From Filimonas sp. (GTDB lineage: Bacteria; Bacteroidota; Bacteroidia; Chitinophagales; Chitinophagaceae), in assembly GCA_017306865.1 (NCBI GenBank), contig JAFKHH010000012.1, positions 496,001 to 560,000 on the forward strand: a stretch of DNA of 64,000 nt, written 5' to 3'. A program made the position numbers and the translations under genes. Of this stretch, positions 54,099 to 62,440 are shown piece by piece. A model generated the notes under the pieces. The model did no database searches. It saw only the letters and a program-made list of their open reading frames with translations, and was not told the origin of the DNA. Numbering within the stretch: the stretch's first letter is position 1; the number at the start of each line of letters is the position of its first letter.

Positions 54099-54286
54099 AG
54101 TGCTTCATTTATATATTCATCATCTAATCTCAATTTGATTAAGCCGCTTAGCGGCTTTCTTATGTGTCCTATGTTCTCTTTATTGAAATAACTTTGATAA
54201 TTATAGTTTAACCTTACACCTGCCCTTATGTACCTTTTTTCCTATGTTTTCTATGTGTTAAAAAACTACGCTTCGATCCTTTCGTG

Positions 54287-55156
54287 CTATACAACTTCCA
54301 CGCTCCACTCACAAGAGAACGTTGTATCCGGCGCTAACTGATTAATGCCCTCCTTTTCAAACAAATTGCCAGATGTGCCTACATGATCTGCAATACCATA
54401 CCAAGGCTCTATACAAACAAAGTCCGCATCCTTCGCAGACCAGATACCCATAAATGGAAAGCCGTCGAAACGCACAGTAAGACCATGTGTGTTCTTTTTA
54501 TTGAGAATACTGATCGCAGTAGACCGTAGTTTTTTGAACACCAATGCGTCTTTATAAAACAAGCTTTTTTGCAAAGGCAGCTCATCTGTATTTTCAAGAA
54601 ACGGTACCGGTTTGTTTTCGATCAAACCTTCAGGCGACAAAGGCCATTTGCCTGCCGTTTCTGTTTGATTAAACTTCAGGTAGTAGTCTTCAAAACTTGT
54701 ATCAGCAGTAAGCGGCACTTTAAATGCCGGATGTCCGCCAACAGAAAATAATAAGTTGTGATTATTTTTATTTTCAACGATATAGGTAACGATCACCTTA
54801 TTCTTATCCAGTGTATATTTTACTGAAAAGGAAAAATCAAATGGATATAGCTCACGCGTTTTGTCTGAGCTAGTCAGTGTGAATGTGGCTGTACCACTAG
54901 CTTGCGCCGAAACAGTAAATTCCATATCACGGGCAAAGCCATGCCTGCCCAACGTGTATGCCTGCTCCTTATATAAATACTGGTTGTTTTTTAAGCCACC
55001 TACGATAGGGAATAATACCGGGCTTTTCTTACCCCAAAAAGCCGGGTCGCCGCTCCACATATATTCCAGTCCTGTTTCCTTGCTTTGGATATGTTGTAAT
55101 TCCGCTCCTTTTGTAGCAATGCTGATCGTGAGAGAGCCGTTTTCTATCGTGATCAT
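54287..55156 (-). CDS. Aldose 1-epimerase family protein
   Basis: A 289-residue protein of the galactose mutarotase-like fold: ATKGAELQHIQSKETGLEYMWSGDPAFWGKKSPVLFPIVGGLKNNQYLY, GRHGFARDMEF, and VGGHPAFKVPL, which carry the conserved Arg and His of the family, with a C-terminal IEPWYGIADH segment. It resembles the LacX/YihR branch. Cytoplasmic, sugar substrate unknown. A single gene. Confidence 0.87.
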   Translation of the reverse strand: MITIENGSLTISIATKGAELQHIQSKETGLEYMWSGDPAFWGKKSPVLFPIVGGLKNNQYLYKEQAYTLGRHGFARDMEFTVSAQASGTATFTLTSSDKTRELYPFDFSFSVKYTLDKNKVIVTYIVENKNNHNLLFSVGGHPAFKVPLTADTSFEDYYLKFNQTETAGKWPLSPEGLIENKPVPFLENTDELPLQKSLFYKDALVFKKLRSTAISILNKKNTHGLTVRFDGFPFMGIWSAKDADFVCIEPWYGIADHVGTSGNLFEKEGINQLAPDTTFSCEWSVEVV

Positions 55157-55166
55157 ATAATGGATT

Positions 55167-55243
55167 TATTGTTTAATAGTCAAATGGCTAAATTGTTTTA
55201 ATTATTCATCGCAATTAAACAATTTAGCCATTTAGCATATTTG
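55167..55243. repeat. AATT-family inverted repeat
   Basis: Arms AAATGGCTAAATTGTTTTAA and TTAAACAATTTAGCCATTT pair almost perfectly over about 21 bases with a short loop. It lies upstream of the epimerase gene, downstream of pdxA, both on the minus strand. Confidence 0.8.
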
Positions 55244-55265
55244 TGTATTTTAAGTCTACAGGTTT

Positions 55266-56363
55266 CTATTCATTATCCTCATCTATACGCTCATCCTCCA
55301 CATTTGCCAGTACCCGTGCGCTGATCTTTTTCAGCGGGTTACGATGGCTGTCTTCATAGTTCGTTCTTCTCCTGATAATGTCTATACAAGCATAAACAGC
55401 ACCAAGTAAAGACGTAGGATCTGCCTGCCCTTTTCCTGCTATATCAAATGCAGTGCCGTGGTCCGGGCTAGTTCTTACTACAGGTAAGCCTGCTGTATAG
55501 TTTGTACCCTCGCCAATAGCCAATGATTTAAATGGTATCAGGCCCTGGTCGTGATACATGGCTAATACCGCATCAAATTGCTCATATTGGCCACGTGCAA
55601 AAAAAGCATCTGCACTGTATGGGCCAAAAGCAAGGATGTTTTGTTGCTTGGCATCTTTAATCACAGGCTTAATGATCGTTTCTTCTTCATTGCCGATCAG
55701 CCCTTCATCGCCTGCGTGTGGGTTTAAACCCAGCACAGCGATCTTTGGTTTTTCTATACCAAAATCCTTTTGCAGGCTACGCTGCAAAATTTTCAGTTTG
55801 CTAAAAATATTTTCCTTCGTAATGTATTTCGCTATCTCGCTTACAGGCACATGTTCTGTTACAACAGCCACACGCATGTTTTCTGCAGCCATCAGCATCA
55901 GTACATCATTTACACCGAACGATGCTTTCAGGTAAGGTGTATGCCCGCTGTAGTTAAATGCTTCAGATTGAATATTCTTTTTATGAATAGGTGCGGTAAC
56001 TAATCCCTGGATGTTGCCTTTCTTCAATGCATCCACTGCGTCTTGTAAAGAAATAAGCGCGTACTTACCTCCAACTTCATTTAACTGGCCAGGAGTGATC
56101 TGTACTTCTTCTTCCCAGCTTGAGAATACATTCAGTTGCTTATGGTTCAGTTTAGTAAAGTCCCTTGTAGATTGATAGGTAAAATTTATATCAGGTAAAG
56201 ATTTCCTGTAAAAGTTGATGCTTTTATTGCTAGCAAAGACCACCGGCACACACATGTCCAGAATGCGGCTATCCGATAAAGCCTTGATGATAATCTCAAT
56301 GCCAACACCGTTTAAATCTCCACAGCTAAACCCAATTACGGGTTTCTGTAATTCGTTGCTCAT
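55266..56363 (-). CDS. pdxA: 4-hydroxythreonine-4-phosphate dehydrogenase
   Basis: A 365-residue enzyme starting VIGFSCGDLNGVGIEII, with the family motifs LVTAPIHKKNIQ, FNYSGHTPYLKASFGVNDVLMLM, VLGLNPHAGDEGLIGNEE and AMYHDQGLIPFKSLAIGEGTNYTAGLPVVRTSPDHGTAFDIAGKG, which carry the metal-binding His residues. It oxidises 4-phosphohydroxy-L-threonine on the way to pyridoxal phosphate. It lies head to head with rsmA across an AATT repeat. Confidence 0.95.
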   Translation of the reverse strand: MSNELQKPVIGFSCGDLNGVGIEIIIKALSDSRILDMCVPVVFASNKSINFYRKSLPDINFTYQSTRDFTKLNHKQLNVFSSWEEEVQITPGQLNEVGGKYALISLQDAVDALKKGNIQGLVTAPIHKKNIQSEAFNYSGHTPYLKASFGVNDVLMLMAAENMRVAVVTEHVPVSEIAKYITKENIFSKLKILQRSLQKDFGIEKPKIAVLGLNPHAGDEGLIGNEEETIIKPVIKDAKQQNILAFGPYSADAFFARGQYEQFDAVLAMYHDQGLIPFKSLAIGEGTNYTAGLPVVRTSPDHGTAFDIAGKGQADPTSLLGAVYACIDIIRRRTNYEDSHRNPLKKISARVLANVEDERIDEDNE

Positions 56364-56398
56364 CTGTATAGGTTTGAGCTGTAAAAATACGGGTTGTA

Positions 56399-56486
56399 TG
56401 GCTAAATTGTTACATTGTTAAATGGTAGCATTGTTTCTTCTTCCGGCGGGTACAACAATTTGACCATAAGCCAATTAAACAATTCT
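56399..56486. repeat. AATT-family inverted repeat between divergent pdxA and rsmA
   Basis: Left part ATGGCTAAATTGTTACATTG, right part CAATTTGACCATAAGCCAAT and ATTAAACAATTC, pairing in part around CTTCTTCCGGCGGGTAC. It fills most of the space where the divergent promoters should be. Confidence 0.65.
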
Positions 56487-56525
56487 TTGCCGCTACGCCT
56501 TGAATTTGAACTATTTTTGCATTTT

Positions 56526-57293
56526 ATGCAATACACATTAAAGAAATCGCTGGGACAGCACTTTTTGCGCGACGAGAATATTTGCCGCAAAATAGTGGCT
56601 GCGGTAGAGAAAAGCCTGGAAGAGACAAAGTGTACCCAGTTGCTGGAAGTGGGGCCAGGCGCAGGCGCCATCACCAAATACCTTTTGCAACTGCCCGGTA
56701 TCACCTTCAAAGCAGTAGAGTTAGATACCGAAAAAGTGGAATACCTGCAGGCGACTTACCCGGCTATTGCAGGCAAGATCATTCACCAGGATTTTTTGGA
56801 TGCTGCTGTGCCGTATGAGCATGAATTTGTAGTCGCAGGTAATTTCCCTTACAATATTTCTTCCCAGATCTTATTCAAAGTACTGGACTGGCGGGAACAA
56901 GTGCCACAGGTAATCGGGATGTTCCAGAAAGAAGTGGCGCAGCGTGCGGCTTCCAAACCCGGCACGAAAGTGTATGGTATTTTAAGTGTGCTGATACAGG
57001 CTTTTTACGATGTAGAGTATTTATTTGACGTAAGTCCCGACTGCTTCAACCCTCCGCCAAAGGTGATGAGCGGCGTAATAAAACTCAACCGGAAAGCTAC
57101 TATTGCACCCATGAAAGACCAGCGGTCATTTTTCAATCTTGTAAAAACTGCATTTAACCAGCGTCGCAAAACATTGCGTAATGCAGTAAGAGGATTATTC
57201 GACCCTGCTGTACTGGAAGATGAAATATTCAACAAACGTGCAGAGCAGCTAAGCATAGAAGACTTTGGCGCGCTTACGTTTAAAATGAGATAG
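56526..57293 (+). CDS. rsmA: 16S rRNA (adenine(1518)-N(6)/adenine(1519)-N(6))-dimethyltransferase
   Basis: A 255-residue protein starting MQYTLKKSLGQHFLRDENICRKI, the standard RsmA/KsgA start (a longer frame from 56415 lies in a repeat). It has the SAM-binding loop LLEVGPGAGAITKYLL, the acidic EL of motif II, and the catalytic NFPYNISSQI. It dimethylates two adenines in the last helix of 16S rRNA during 30S assembly. Confidence 0.96.
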   Translation: MQYTLKKSLGQHFLRDENICRKIVAAVEKSLEETKCTQLLEVGPGAGAITKYLLQLPGITFKAVELDTEKVEYLQATYPAIAGKIIHQDFLDAAVPYEHEFVVAGNFPYNISSQILFKVLDWREQVPQVIGMFQKEVAQRAASKPGTKVYGILSVLIQAFYDVEYLFDVSPDCFNPPPKVMSGVIKLNRKATIAPMKDQRSFFNLVKTAFNQRRKTLRNAVRGLFDPAVLEDEIFNKRAEQLSIEDFGALTFKMR

Positions 57294-57359
57294 GCATTTA
57301 AAATGTTTAATTGTCAAATTGGTTAATGGTTATTGAATCCTATTTAAGATGTCATAAAA

Positions 57360-57420
57360 AGATATTCCATATCTCACTTAAAAAATGAATGTGATAGCGT
57401 TCTTTAGAGATGGAATACCT
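57360..57420. repeat. 62-base palindromic element family, copy 2 (61 bases)
   Basis: AGATATTCCATATCT (57360-57374) and AGAGATGGAATACCT (57406-57420) as imperfect inverted ends, with CACTTAAAAAATGAATGTG inside. AATT-family pieces lie on both sides (57303-57330 and 57455-57490). Confidence 0.72.
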
Positions 57421-57493
57421 GGGTGGTTTCTTAATAATCAGGATGGCCTTATTCAACAATTAAACAATGCAGCAATGCAACAATTAGTATTTA

Positions 57494-58423
57494 ATGAAAA
57501 AGAAAGTAATCATAACAGCTAAAGTACACCCGTACTTGCTGGAGACATTGGAAAAAAACGACTTTGAACTTATATATGAACCTGCCATTACTTACGAGCA
57601 ACTGGCAGTAATAATACCGGCAGCTACAGGACTTATCGTTACCACTCGTTTGAAAATAGATAAAGACATCCTGGATGATGCCGCTCAGCTAAAATGGATC
57701 GGGCGCCTGGGCAGCGGTATGGAGCTGATAGATGTGCCTTATGCTGAAAGCAAAGGCATAACCTGTGTAAGCAGCCCGGAAGGAAATAGAAATGCAGTGG
57801 CAGAACATTCCCTGGGCCTGTTGCTAAACCTGATGAACAAGATAGATAGCAGCAGCAGGGAAGTAGGGGATGGCAAATGGATCAGGGATGAAAATCGCGG
57901 AACAGAGCTTACCGGCAAAACCGTGGGTATAGTAGGATTTGGCAATACGGGGTATGCCTTTTCTAAACTCCTGGCCTCGTTTGATGTAACTATATTGGCA
58001 TACGATAAATACAAAGCCGGCTTTGCCAAAGATCACGTAAGGGAAGCCTCGCTGGAACAGATAGCCCGCTATGCAGATGTAATAAGTTTACACTTACCTC
58101 TTACTGACGAAACATTCCACCTGGCTAACGATGCCTTCTTTAATTCGCTGGAGAAGAAACCATATTTCTTAACCGCATGTCGTGGCAAAGTCACTGATAC
58201 AGGGGCACTCATTCGTGCGTTGGAAAATGGAAAGATAGCTGCGGCTGGTGTAGACGTACTGGAAAACGAAAAATTAGCAACCTATACAGACATTCAAAAA
58301 CAGCAGCTAGACTGGCTTTGCACACAGCCAAATGTGATCGTAACACCACACATTGCAGGCTATACACACGAGGCATTTTATAAGATGGCCAAGGTGGTAC
58401 TGGACAAATTGGGAATTAGTTAA
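57494..58423 (+). CDS. D-2-hydroxyacid dehydrogenase (phosphoglycerate dehydrogenase-like)
   Basis: A 309-residue NAD-dependent enzyme: catalytic-domain segment [46 protein letters not shown], the Rossmann loop [20 protein letters not shown] (about residue 140), and the catalytic Arg, Glu and His in [17 protein letters not shown] and [12 protein letters not shown]. The substrate is not certain: it lacks the C-terminal ACT domain of SerA, but short SerA-type enzymes of this length exist. A single gene. Confidence 0.87.
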   Translation: MKKKVIITAKVHPYLLETLEKNDFELIYEPAITYEQLAVIIPAATGLIVTTRLKIDKDILDDAAQLKWIGRLGSGMELIDVPYAESKGITCVSSPEGNRNAVAEHSLGLLLNLMNKIDSSSREVGDGKWIRDENRGTELTGKTVGIVGFGNTGYAFSKLLASFDVTILAYDKYKAGFAKDHVREASLEQIARYADVISLHLPLTDETFHLANDAFFNSLEKKPYFLTACRGKVTDTGALIRALENGKIAAAGVDVLENEKLATYTDIQKQQLDWLCTQPNVIVTPHIAGYTHEAFYKMAKVVLDKLGIS

Positions 58424-58557
58424 AATTTTACTGTTCGCCTTTTTTTCTATGATTTCAGCATAAAAGCCCTTAAATTAGATGGTTTGACGGGGCAGGTAAT
58501 CACCCATTATACTCGTCTGAAATATCGCTTCCGGTAAGGCAAAAAAATCCGGAAGTA

Positions 58558-58586
58558 TTTGAAAATAAAGGAATTTTGTATTTTTG
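58558..58586 (+). promoter_or_regulatory. Probable promoter of greA
   Basis: TTTG at 58558-58561, 17 bases, then TATTTTTG at 58579-58586. The spacing is 2-3 bases short of the consensus. It would start the transcript at about 58592, just at the beginning of the leader hairpin. Confidence 0.5.
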
Positions 58587-58594
58587 TAGTTCTG

Positions 58595-58632
58595 CAACGC
58601 TACACATCCGCTGTGGCGTTGTATTTTTTTTA
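58595..58632 (+). terminator. Terminator-like hairpin in the greA leader
   Basis: Stem CAACGC-T-ACA / TGT-G-GCGTTG with loop CATCCGC, followed by TATTTTTTTTATC. It ends 23 bases before the greA ATG and begins a few bases after the expected start of transcription, so it can act as an early terminator within the greA leader, or it may close the upstream gene, which ends 170 bases earlier. Confidence 0.7.
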
Positions 58633-58654
58633 TCTCTCTTAAACAAGAAAGACT

Positions 58655-59128
58655 ATGAGTGATGTAATGTACGTTACAAAAGAGACTCTTGAAAAAATGA
58701 AGGAAGAGTTGCATCATATGAAAACAGTCGAGCGTCCGGCTGCTGCCAGGGCTATTGCTGAAGCACGCGAAAAAGGTGACTTAAAAGAAAATGCAGAATA
58801 TGATGCGGCTAAAGAGCATCAGGGGATCCTGGAGGCTAAAATGGCGCTGTTGGAATCCCACATCGCAAGTGCACGTATTGTTAGCACCGACGATATTGAC
58901 ACAAGCAAAGCTTCTATTCTGACCAAGGTAACTATTACAAACGTAGCGACTAAAAAGACGGTTACTTACCAACTGGTAGGCGAAAAAGAGGCAGACCTTA
59001 AAGCAGGTAAAATATCCATAAGCTCACCAATAGGTAAAGGCTTGCTGGGCAAAACTGTAGGTGATGTAGCAGAAGTACAGGCACCAACGGGGCTGATCAA
59101 ATTTAAAATAGAAGATATCTCTATCTAG
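58655..59128 (+). CDS. greA: Transcription elongation factor GreA
   Basis: A 157-residue protein with the GreA N-terminal coiled coil (YVTKETLEKMKEELHHMKTVERPAAARAIAEAREKGDLKENAEYDAAKEHQGILEAKMALLESHI), including the acidic tip DLKENAEYDAAK, and the C-terminal FKBP-like domain ending SSPIGKGLLGKTVGDVAEVQAPTGLIKFKIEDI. It rescues backtracked RNA polymerase by stimulating transcript cleavage. A terminator-like hairpin lies in its leader and a strong terminator after it. Confidence 0.97.
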   Translation: MSDVMYVTKETLEKMKEELHHMKTVERPAAARAIAEAREKGDLKENAEYDAAKEHQGILEAKMALLESHIASARIVSTDDIDTSKASILTKVTITNVATKKTVTYQLVGEKEADLKAGKISISSPIGKGLLGKTVGDVAEVQAPTGLIKFKIEDISI

Positions 59129-59152
59129 TAACGAACGATAAGAATTGATTTG

Positions 59153-59187
59153 AATCCCGGCTTTGTATCAAAGCCGGGATTTTTATT
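59153..59187 (+). terminator. Terminator of greA
   Basis: Perfect 13-base stem AATCCCGGCTTTG-TAT-CAAAGCCGGGATT followed by TTTATT, 24 bases after the stop. Confidence 0.9.
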
Positions 59188-59193
59188 AGATCG

Positions 59194-59270
59194 ATGGTTA
59201 AATTGCTGAATGGCTATATTGTTTTTCTTCTCCTGTAACAATTAAACAATGCAACCACGTAACCATTCAT
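59194..59270. repeat. AATT-family repeat upstream of the HIT gene
   Basis: GATGGTTAAATTGCTGAATG on the left and CAATTAAACAATGCAACC on the right around a short CT-rich middle. Pairing is weaker than at other sites of the family. Confidence 0.6.
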
Positions 59271-59305
59271 CCATGTAGTATTTTTACATCTAACATCGAC
59301 ATCAC

Positions 59306-59695
59306 ATGACTTTATTTTCAAAAATCATCAACGGGGAAATACCTTCTTATAAAATTGCAGAGAACGAACGTTTCTTCGCATTCCTGGATATTTTTCCAGC
59401 TACACCAGGACATACGCTCGTAGTGCCAAAGACCGAAGTAGATAGGCTGTTTGACCTGCCTGCAGAATACCTGGCGGGACTGCTTACTTTTGCGCAACCT
59501 ATTGCCCAGGCTATACAAAAAGCATATCCATGCGATCGTGTAAACATTCTTACGCTTGGCTTTGAAGTGCCACATGCACACGTACATCTTATACCCATGA
59601 ATGGTATGCAAGACGCAGATATTCTTTCCAATAAATCGAAAGCTACGCCGGAAGAGTTGAAAGAGGCGCAGGAGAAAATAGTAGCGTTTTTGTAG
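59306..59695 (+). CDS. HIT family hydrolase
   Basis: A 129-residue protein: TLFSKIINGEIPSYKIAENERFFAFLDIFPATPGHTLVVPK, then the His triad HAHVHLIPMNG. The family splits nucleoside phosphoramidates and related adenylated compounds in the cytoplasm. Size and both motifs are normal. It is convergent with ruvC across an AATT inverted repeat. Confidence 0.93.
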   Translation: MTLFSKIINGEIPSYKIAENERFFAFLDIFPATPGHTLVVPKTEVDRLFDLPAEYLAGLLTFAQPIAQAIQKAYPCDRVNILTLGFEVPHAHVHLIPMNGMQDADILSNKSKATPEELKEAQEKIVAFL

Positions 59696-59710
59696 AAGCT
59701 TGCAGAGTGG

Positions 59711-59779
59711 GTTAATTGCTAAATTGTTTAATGGTTGTGTTGTTGGAAAACAATTGAACAATTTAGCAATGCAACCATT
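59711..59779. repeat. AATT-family inverted repeat between convergent HIT and ruvC genes
   Basis: Left arm GGTTAATTGCTAAATTGTTT and right arm GAACAATTTAGCAATGCAAC pair over about 22 bases. No other terminator is seen between these two convergent genes, so this hairpin may serve as one. Confidence 0.78.
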
Positions 59780-60345
59780 TATTTGATCTTAATCCTGCCT
59801 GGGTTTTTCGAAATAAAATCTTCCCATCCTTTCAGTCCCTTGGTAGCGGCACCGATGGGGGAAGAGAGTTGATAGTGATGGCAAAGGGCAACTGCCAGCG
59901 CATCCGTAGCGTCAAAGAACTGAGGCTTCTCATCCAGCTTCAATATTGTTTGCAGCATCTTCCACACCTGTTCTTTATCTGCATTACCATTACCGGTAAT
60001 AGACTGTTTCACTTTTTTAGGAGGGTACTCTTTTACCGTAAGGGAAAACTGCATAGCGGCAGCAATAGCCACACCTTGTGCGCGTCCCAGCTTTAGCATA
60101 CTTTGTACATTCTTACCAAAGAAAGGTGCTTCAATGGCAAATGTCTCCGGTTTATATAAGGTAATTAGTTCACACACCTTTGTGTGGATCATTTCCAGGC
60201 GGGCATAAATATCCTTCTTGGAAGCCAGCTTCAATACATCCATCGTTTGCATGGTCACCTTACTGCCACTTACTTTAATCACCGCATAGCCCATTACCAG
60301 TGTACCGGGATCTATTCCTAAAATTGTATGTTCTCTTTGCTGCAT
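59779..60345 (-). CDS. ruvC: Crossover junction endodeoxyribonuclease RuvC
   Basis: A 188-residue protein from MQQREHTILGIDPGTLVMGYAVI (a Met ten codons earlier is also possible). The four catalytic acids are present: Asp in GIDPG, Glu in FAIEAPFFG, and two Asp in FFDATDALAVALCHH. It cuts Holliday junctions in recombination. The C-terminal tail (GWEDFISKNPGRIKIK) is usual for Bacteroidota. Confidence 0.94.
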   Translation of the reverse strand: MQQREHTILGIDPGTLVMGYAVIKVSGSKVTMQTMDVLKLASKKDIYARLEMIHTKVCELITLYKPETFAIEAPFFGKNVQSMLKLGRAQGVAIAAAMQFSLTVKEYPPKKVKQSITGNGNADKEQVWKMLQTILKLDEKPQFFDATDALAVALCHHYQLSSPIGAATKGLKGWEDFISKNPGRIKIK

Positions 60346-60433
60346 TCCGGTTGTGAAAGTATAATTTTTAGGCAAGAATATTGCTAAACTTCTCTGACAG
60401 TAAACTCTTTAAATCACACTTTTTGTCTTACGT

Positions 60434-61441
60434 TTGGAAAAAAATAAGCTACTGAAACGCCGTTACAAGATATTACTCAACTATATAGTCGGACCTATTT
60501 TATTCATTGCTTTGTCATGGTCCATCTATCAAAAAATTAAACACCAGGCAAACCTTCAGGCATCGTGGTACGTTATACGGGATGTGTACAAAGGGCCGCA
60601 GAAATGGTATTTCTGGGGCGTGGTTGCGCTAAGCATTGTCAATTGGGGGGTAGAAGCCCGCAAATGGCAGGTATTGATCAGGTCCATTCAAAAAATATCG
60701 CTCTTCAAAGCTTTCCGTGCAGTACTGTCGGGGCTAGCCCTATCCCTGTTTGTTCCGAACAGGGTAGGGGAATATTTGGGAAGAGTATTATATATGGATG
60801 AAGGTAATCGCCTACGCTCTATTGCACTGACGGTTGTCGGGGGCATTAGCCAGTTGATCATTACACTGGTAGCAGGTATAGCCGGCTTGTTTTATTTGCG
60901 TACCTATATTCTTACTGGGAGTACACAAATGGAAGGGTTATCGGTATTCTGGCTGGACGGGTTGATGTATGCAGTTGTGGTGGGAACAATTTTATTGATC
61001 CTTTTATATTATAAGTTGTCATGGATTACGTTAATGTTAGAGAAGGTGCCATTCATTTCCAAATACAAGTACTTCATTCAGAATGTTGAAGACTTTCATT
61101 GGAAAGAATTAACAAGGATTTTGTCTTTGTCAGCAGGCAGATTTATTGTTTTTATAATCCAGTATATGTTAATGCTAAAAGCATTTAATGTTAATATTGG
61201 ATTAGTGGATGGGGGTTGGACTATATGTGTGTTGTTCCTGGTGTTAGCCATCATACCTACTATGCCAATGGCTGAGTTAGGGGTACGTGGTCAGGCCAGC
61301 ATCCAGTTATTTGGGCTACTTAGTACGAATACGGTTGGAATAATTGCAACGGCTGCTGGTATATGGTGTATTAACCTGATCATACCGGCACTGGCAGGAA
61401 GTTTGTTTATTTTAGGAATAAAACTATTTAAGAAAGCGTGA
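60434..61441 (+). CDS. Lysylphosphatidylglycerol synthase-type TM family (flippase-like) membrane protein, TTG start
   Basis: A 335-residue protein with about eight membrane helices and the family segment VNWGVEARKWQVLIRSIQKISLFKAFRAVLSGLALSLFVPNRVGEYLGRVLYM, typical of UPF0104/AglD-like proteins. Related proteins move or modify lipids at the inner membrane. The start is TTG 60434, giving MEKNKLLKRRYKILLNYIVG; there is no ATG in frame before the first helix. Its TGA overlaps the GTG start of the next gene. Confidence 0.82.
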   Translation: MEKNKLLKRRYKILLNYIVGPILFIALSWSIYQKIKHQANLQASWYVIRDVYKGPQKWYFWGVVALSIVNWGVEARKWQVLIRSIQKISLFKAFRAVLSGLALSLFVPNRVGEYLGRVLYMDEGNRLRSIALTVVGGISQLIITLVAGIAGLFYLRTYILTGSTQMEGLSVFWLDGLMYAVVVGTILLILLYYKLSWITLMLEKVPFISKYKYFIQNVEDFHWKELTRILSLSAGRFIVFIIQYMLMLKAFNVNIGLVDGGWTICVLFLVLAIIPTMPMAELGVRGQASIQLFGLLSTNTVGIIATAAGIWCINLIIPALAGSLFILGIKLFKKA

Positions 61442-62232
61442 AGAAAAGAACCTTAATAATCTGTATCGCCCTGGTACTTTCAATCAGGCTGACTGCCGGC
61501 GATGATTTTTGCGGAACGAGAAACAATGCTTTTCAGGCTGGGGAGTCAATTACGTTTAATGTATTTTATAACGTGATTGGTCTTTACGTCAATGCCGGTA
61601 CTGCAAAATTTACTACCTCACTAGAGCAGCTAAATGGCAAACCCGTTTACCACATTATAGGCGAAGGCAACTCCAATTCCAAATACGACTGGATATTTAA
61701 AGTGCGTGATAAGTACGAAACATTCATTGATACCGCTACTCTACAGCCCTACAAGTTTATCCGCAATGTAGATGAAGGTGGGTATAAGAAATATGAAAAC
61801 GTAACGTTCAATCATCAGACCAATACCGCCATTACAGGCGATGGTGTATATAAAGTGCCTAACTGCATCCAGGATGTGCTGAGTGCTGTTTACTACATGC
61901 GCAGCATCGACTTTGATAAATATAAGCCTGAAGACAAGATACCTTTTGACATGTTCCTGGACAATGAAATATATCATCTCCACATTCGCTATATGGGTAA
62001 AGAAGAAGTGAAAACAAAGTATGGTAAGTTTCGTGCGATCAAATTCAAGCCCTTACTTGTAAAAGGAACGATCTTCCAGGGTGGAGAGAAAATGACAGTT
62101 TGGGTTACAGATGATCAGAATCACTTTCCGGTCCGCATAGAAAGCCCGATAACAGTTGGCTCCATCAAAGTAGACCTGATGCAATACAGGAATAACCGCT
62201 GGCCCGTAAGCTCTATGGTGAGTTTTAGATAA
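61438..62232 (+). CDS. DUF3108 domain-containing exported protein, GTG start
   Basis: A 264-residue protein with signal peptide MKKRTLIICIALVLSIRLTAG and the DUF3108 pattern: AGESITFNVFYNVIGLYVNAGTAKFTT, KVRDKYETFIDTATLQPYKFIRNVDEGGYKKYENVTFN, VLSAVYYMRSIDF, and FRAIKFKPLLVKGTIFQGGEKMTVWVTDDQNHFPVRIESPITVGSIKVDL. It is expected to be periplasmic and beta-rich; the function is unknown. The start GTG overlaps the upstream stop (GTGA), so translation of the two is coupled and they probably work together. Confidence 0.87.
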   Translation: MKKRTLIICIALVLSIRLTAGDDFCGTRNNAFQAGESITFNVFYNVIGLYVNAGTAKFTTSLEQLNGKPVYHIIGEGNSNSKYDWIFKVRDKYETFIDTATLQPYKFIRNVDEGGYKKYENVTFNHQTNTAITGDGVYKVPNCIQDVLSAVYYMRSIDFDKYKPEDKIPFDMFLDNEIYHLHIRYMGKEEVKTKYGKFRAIKFKPLLVKGTIFQGGEKMTVWVTDDQNHFPVRIESPITVGSIKVDLMQYRNNRWPVSSMVSFR

Positions 62233-62440
62233 ACCGTGAGTCGGCAATCGAAAATCGGGGATAAGCTGCGCTGTTAAATGTGAGTTGTGAGTGGTCAGTT
62301 GTGAATGATGCTTTTGCAGAATCAACCCTTTCATTGCCGTCAGCTTTAGCTGACGGATTAAAAAGTAAATGTCTTTTCAGCCTCTCTTTGGTAAATAGGT
62401 ATGATAGCAATTCAACAATAAAACAATGCAATCCCCGTAC
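62233..62440. repeat. Dispersed repeats between convergent genes
   Basis: Holds CCGTGAGTCGGCAATCG (62235, CACGATT family), GTGAGTTGTGAGTGGTCAG (62280), a perfect hairpin CCGTCAGC-TTTA-GCTGACGG (62337-62356) and an AATT piece (GCAATTCAACAATAAAACAA, 62407). No gene is seen. Confidence 0.65.
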
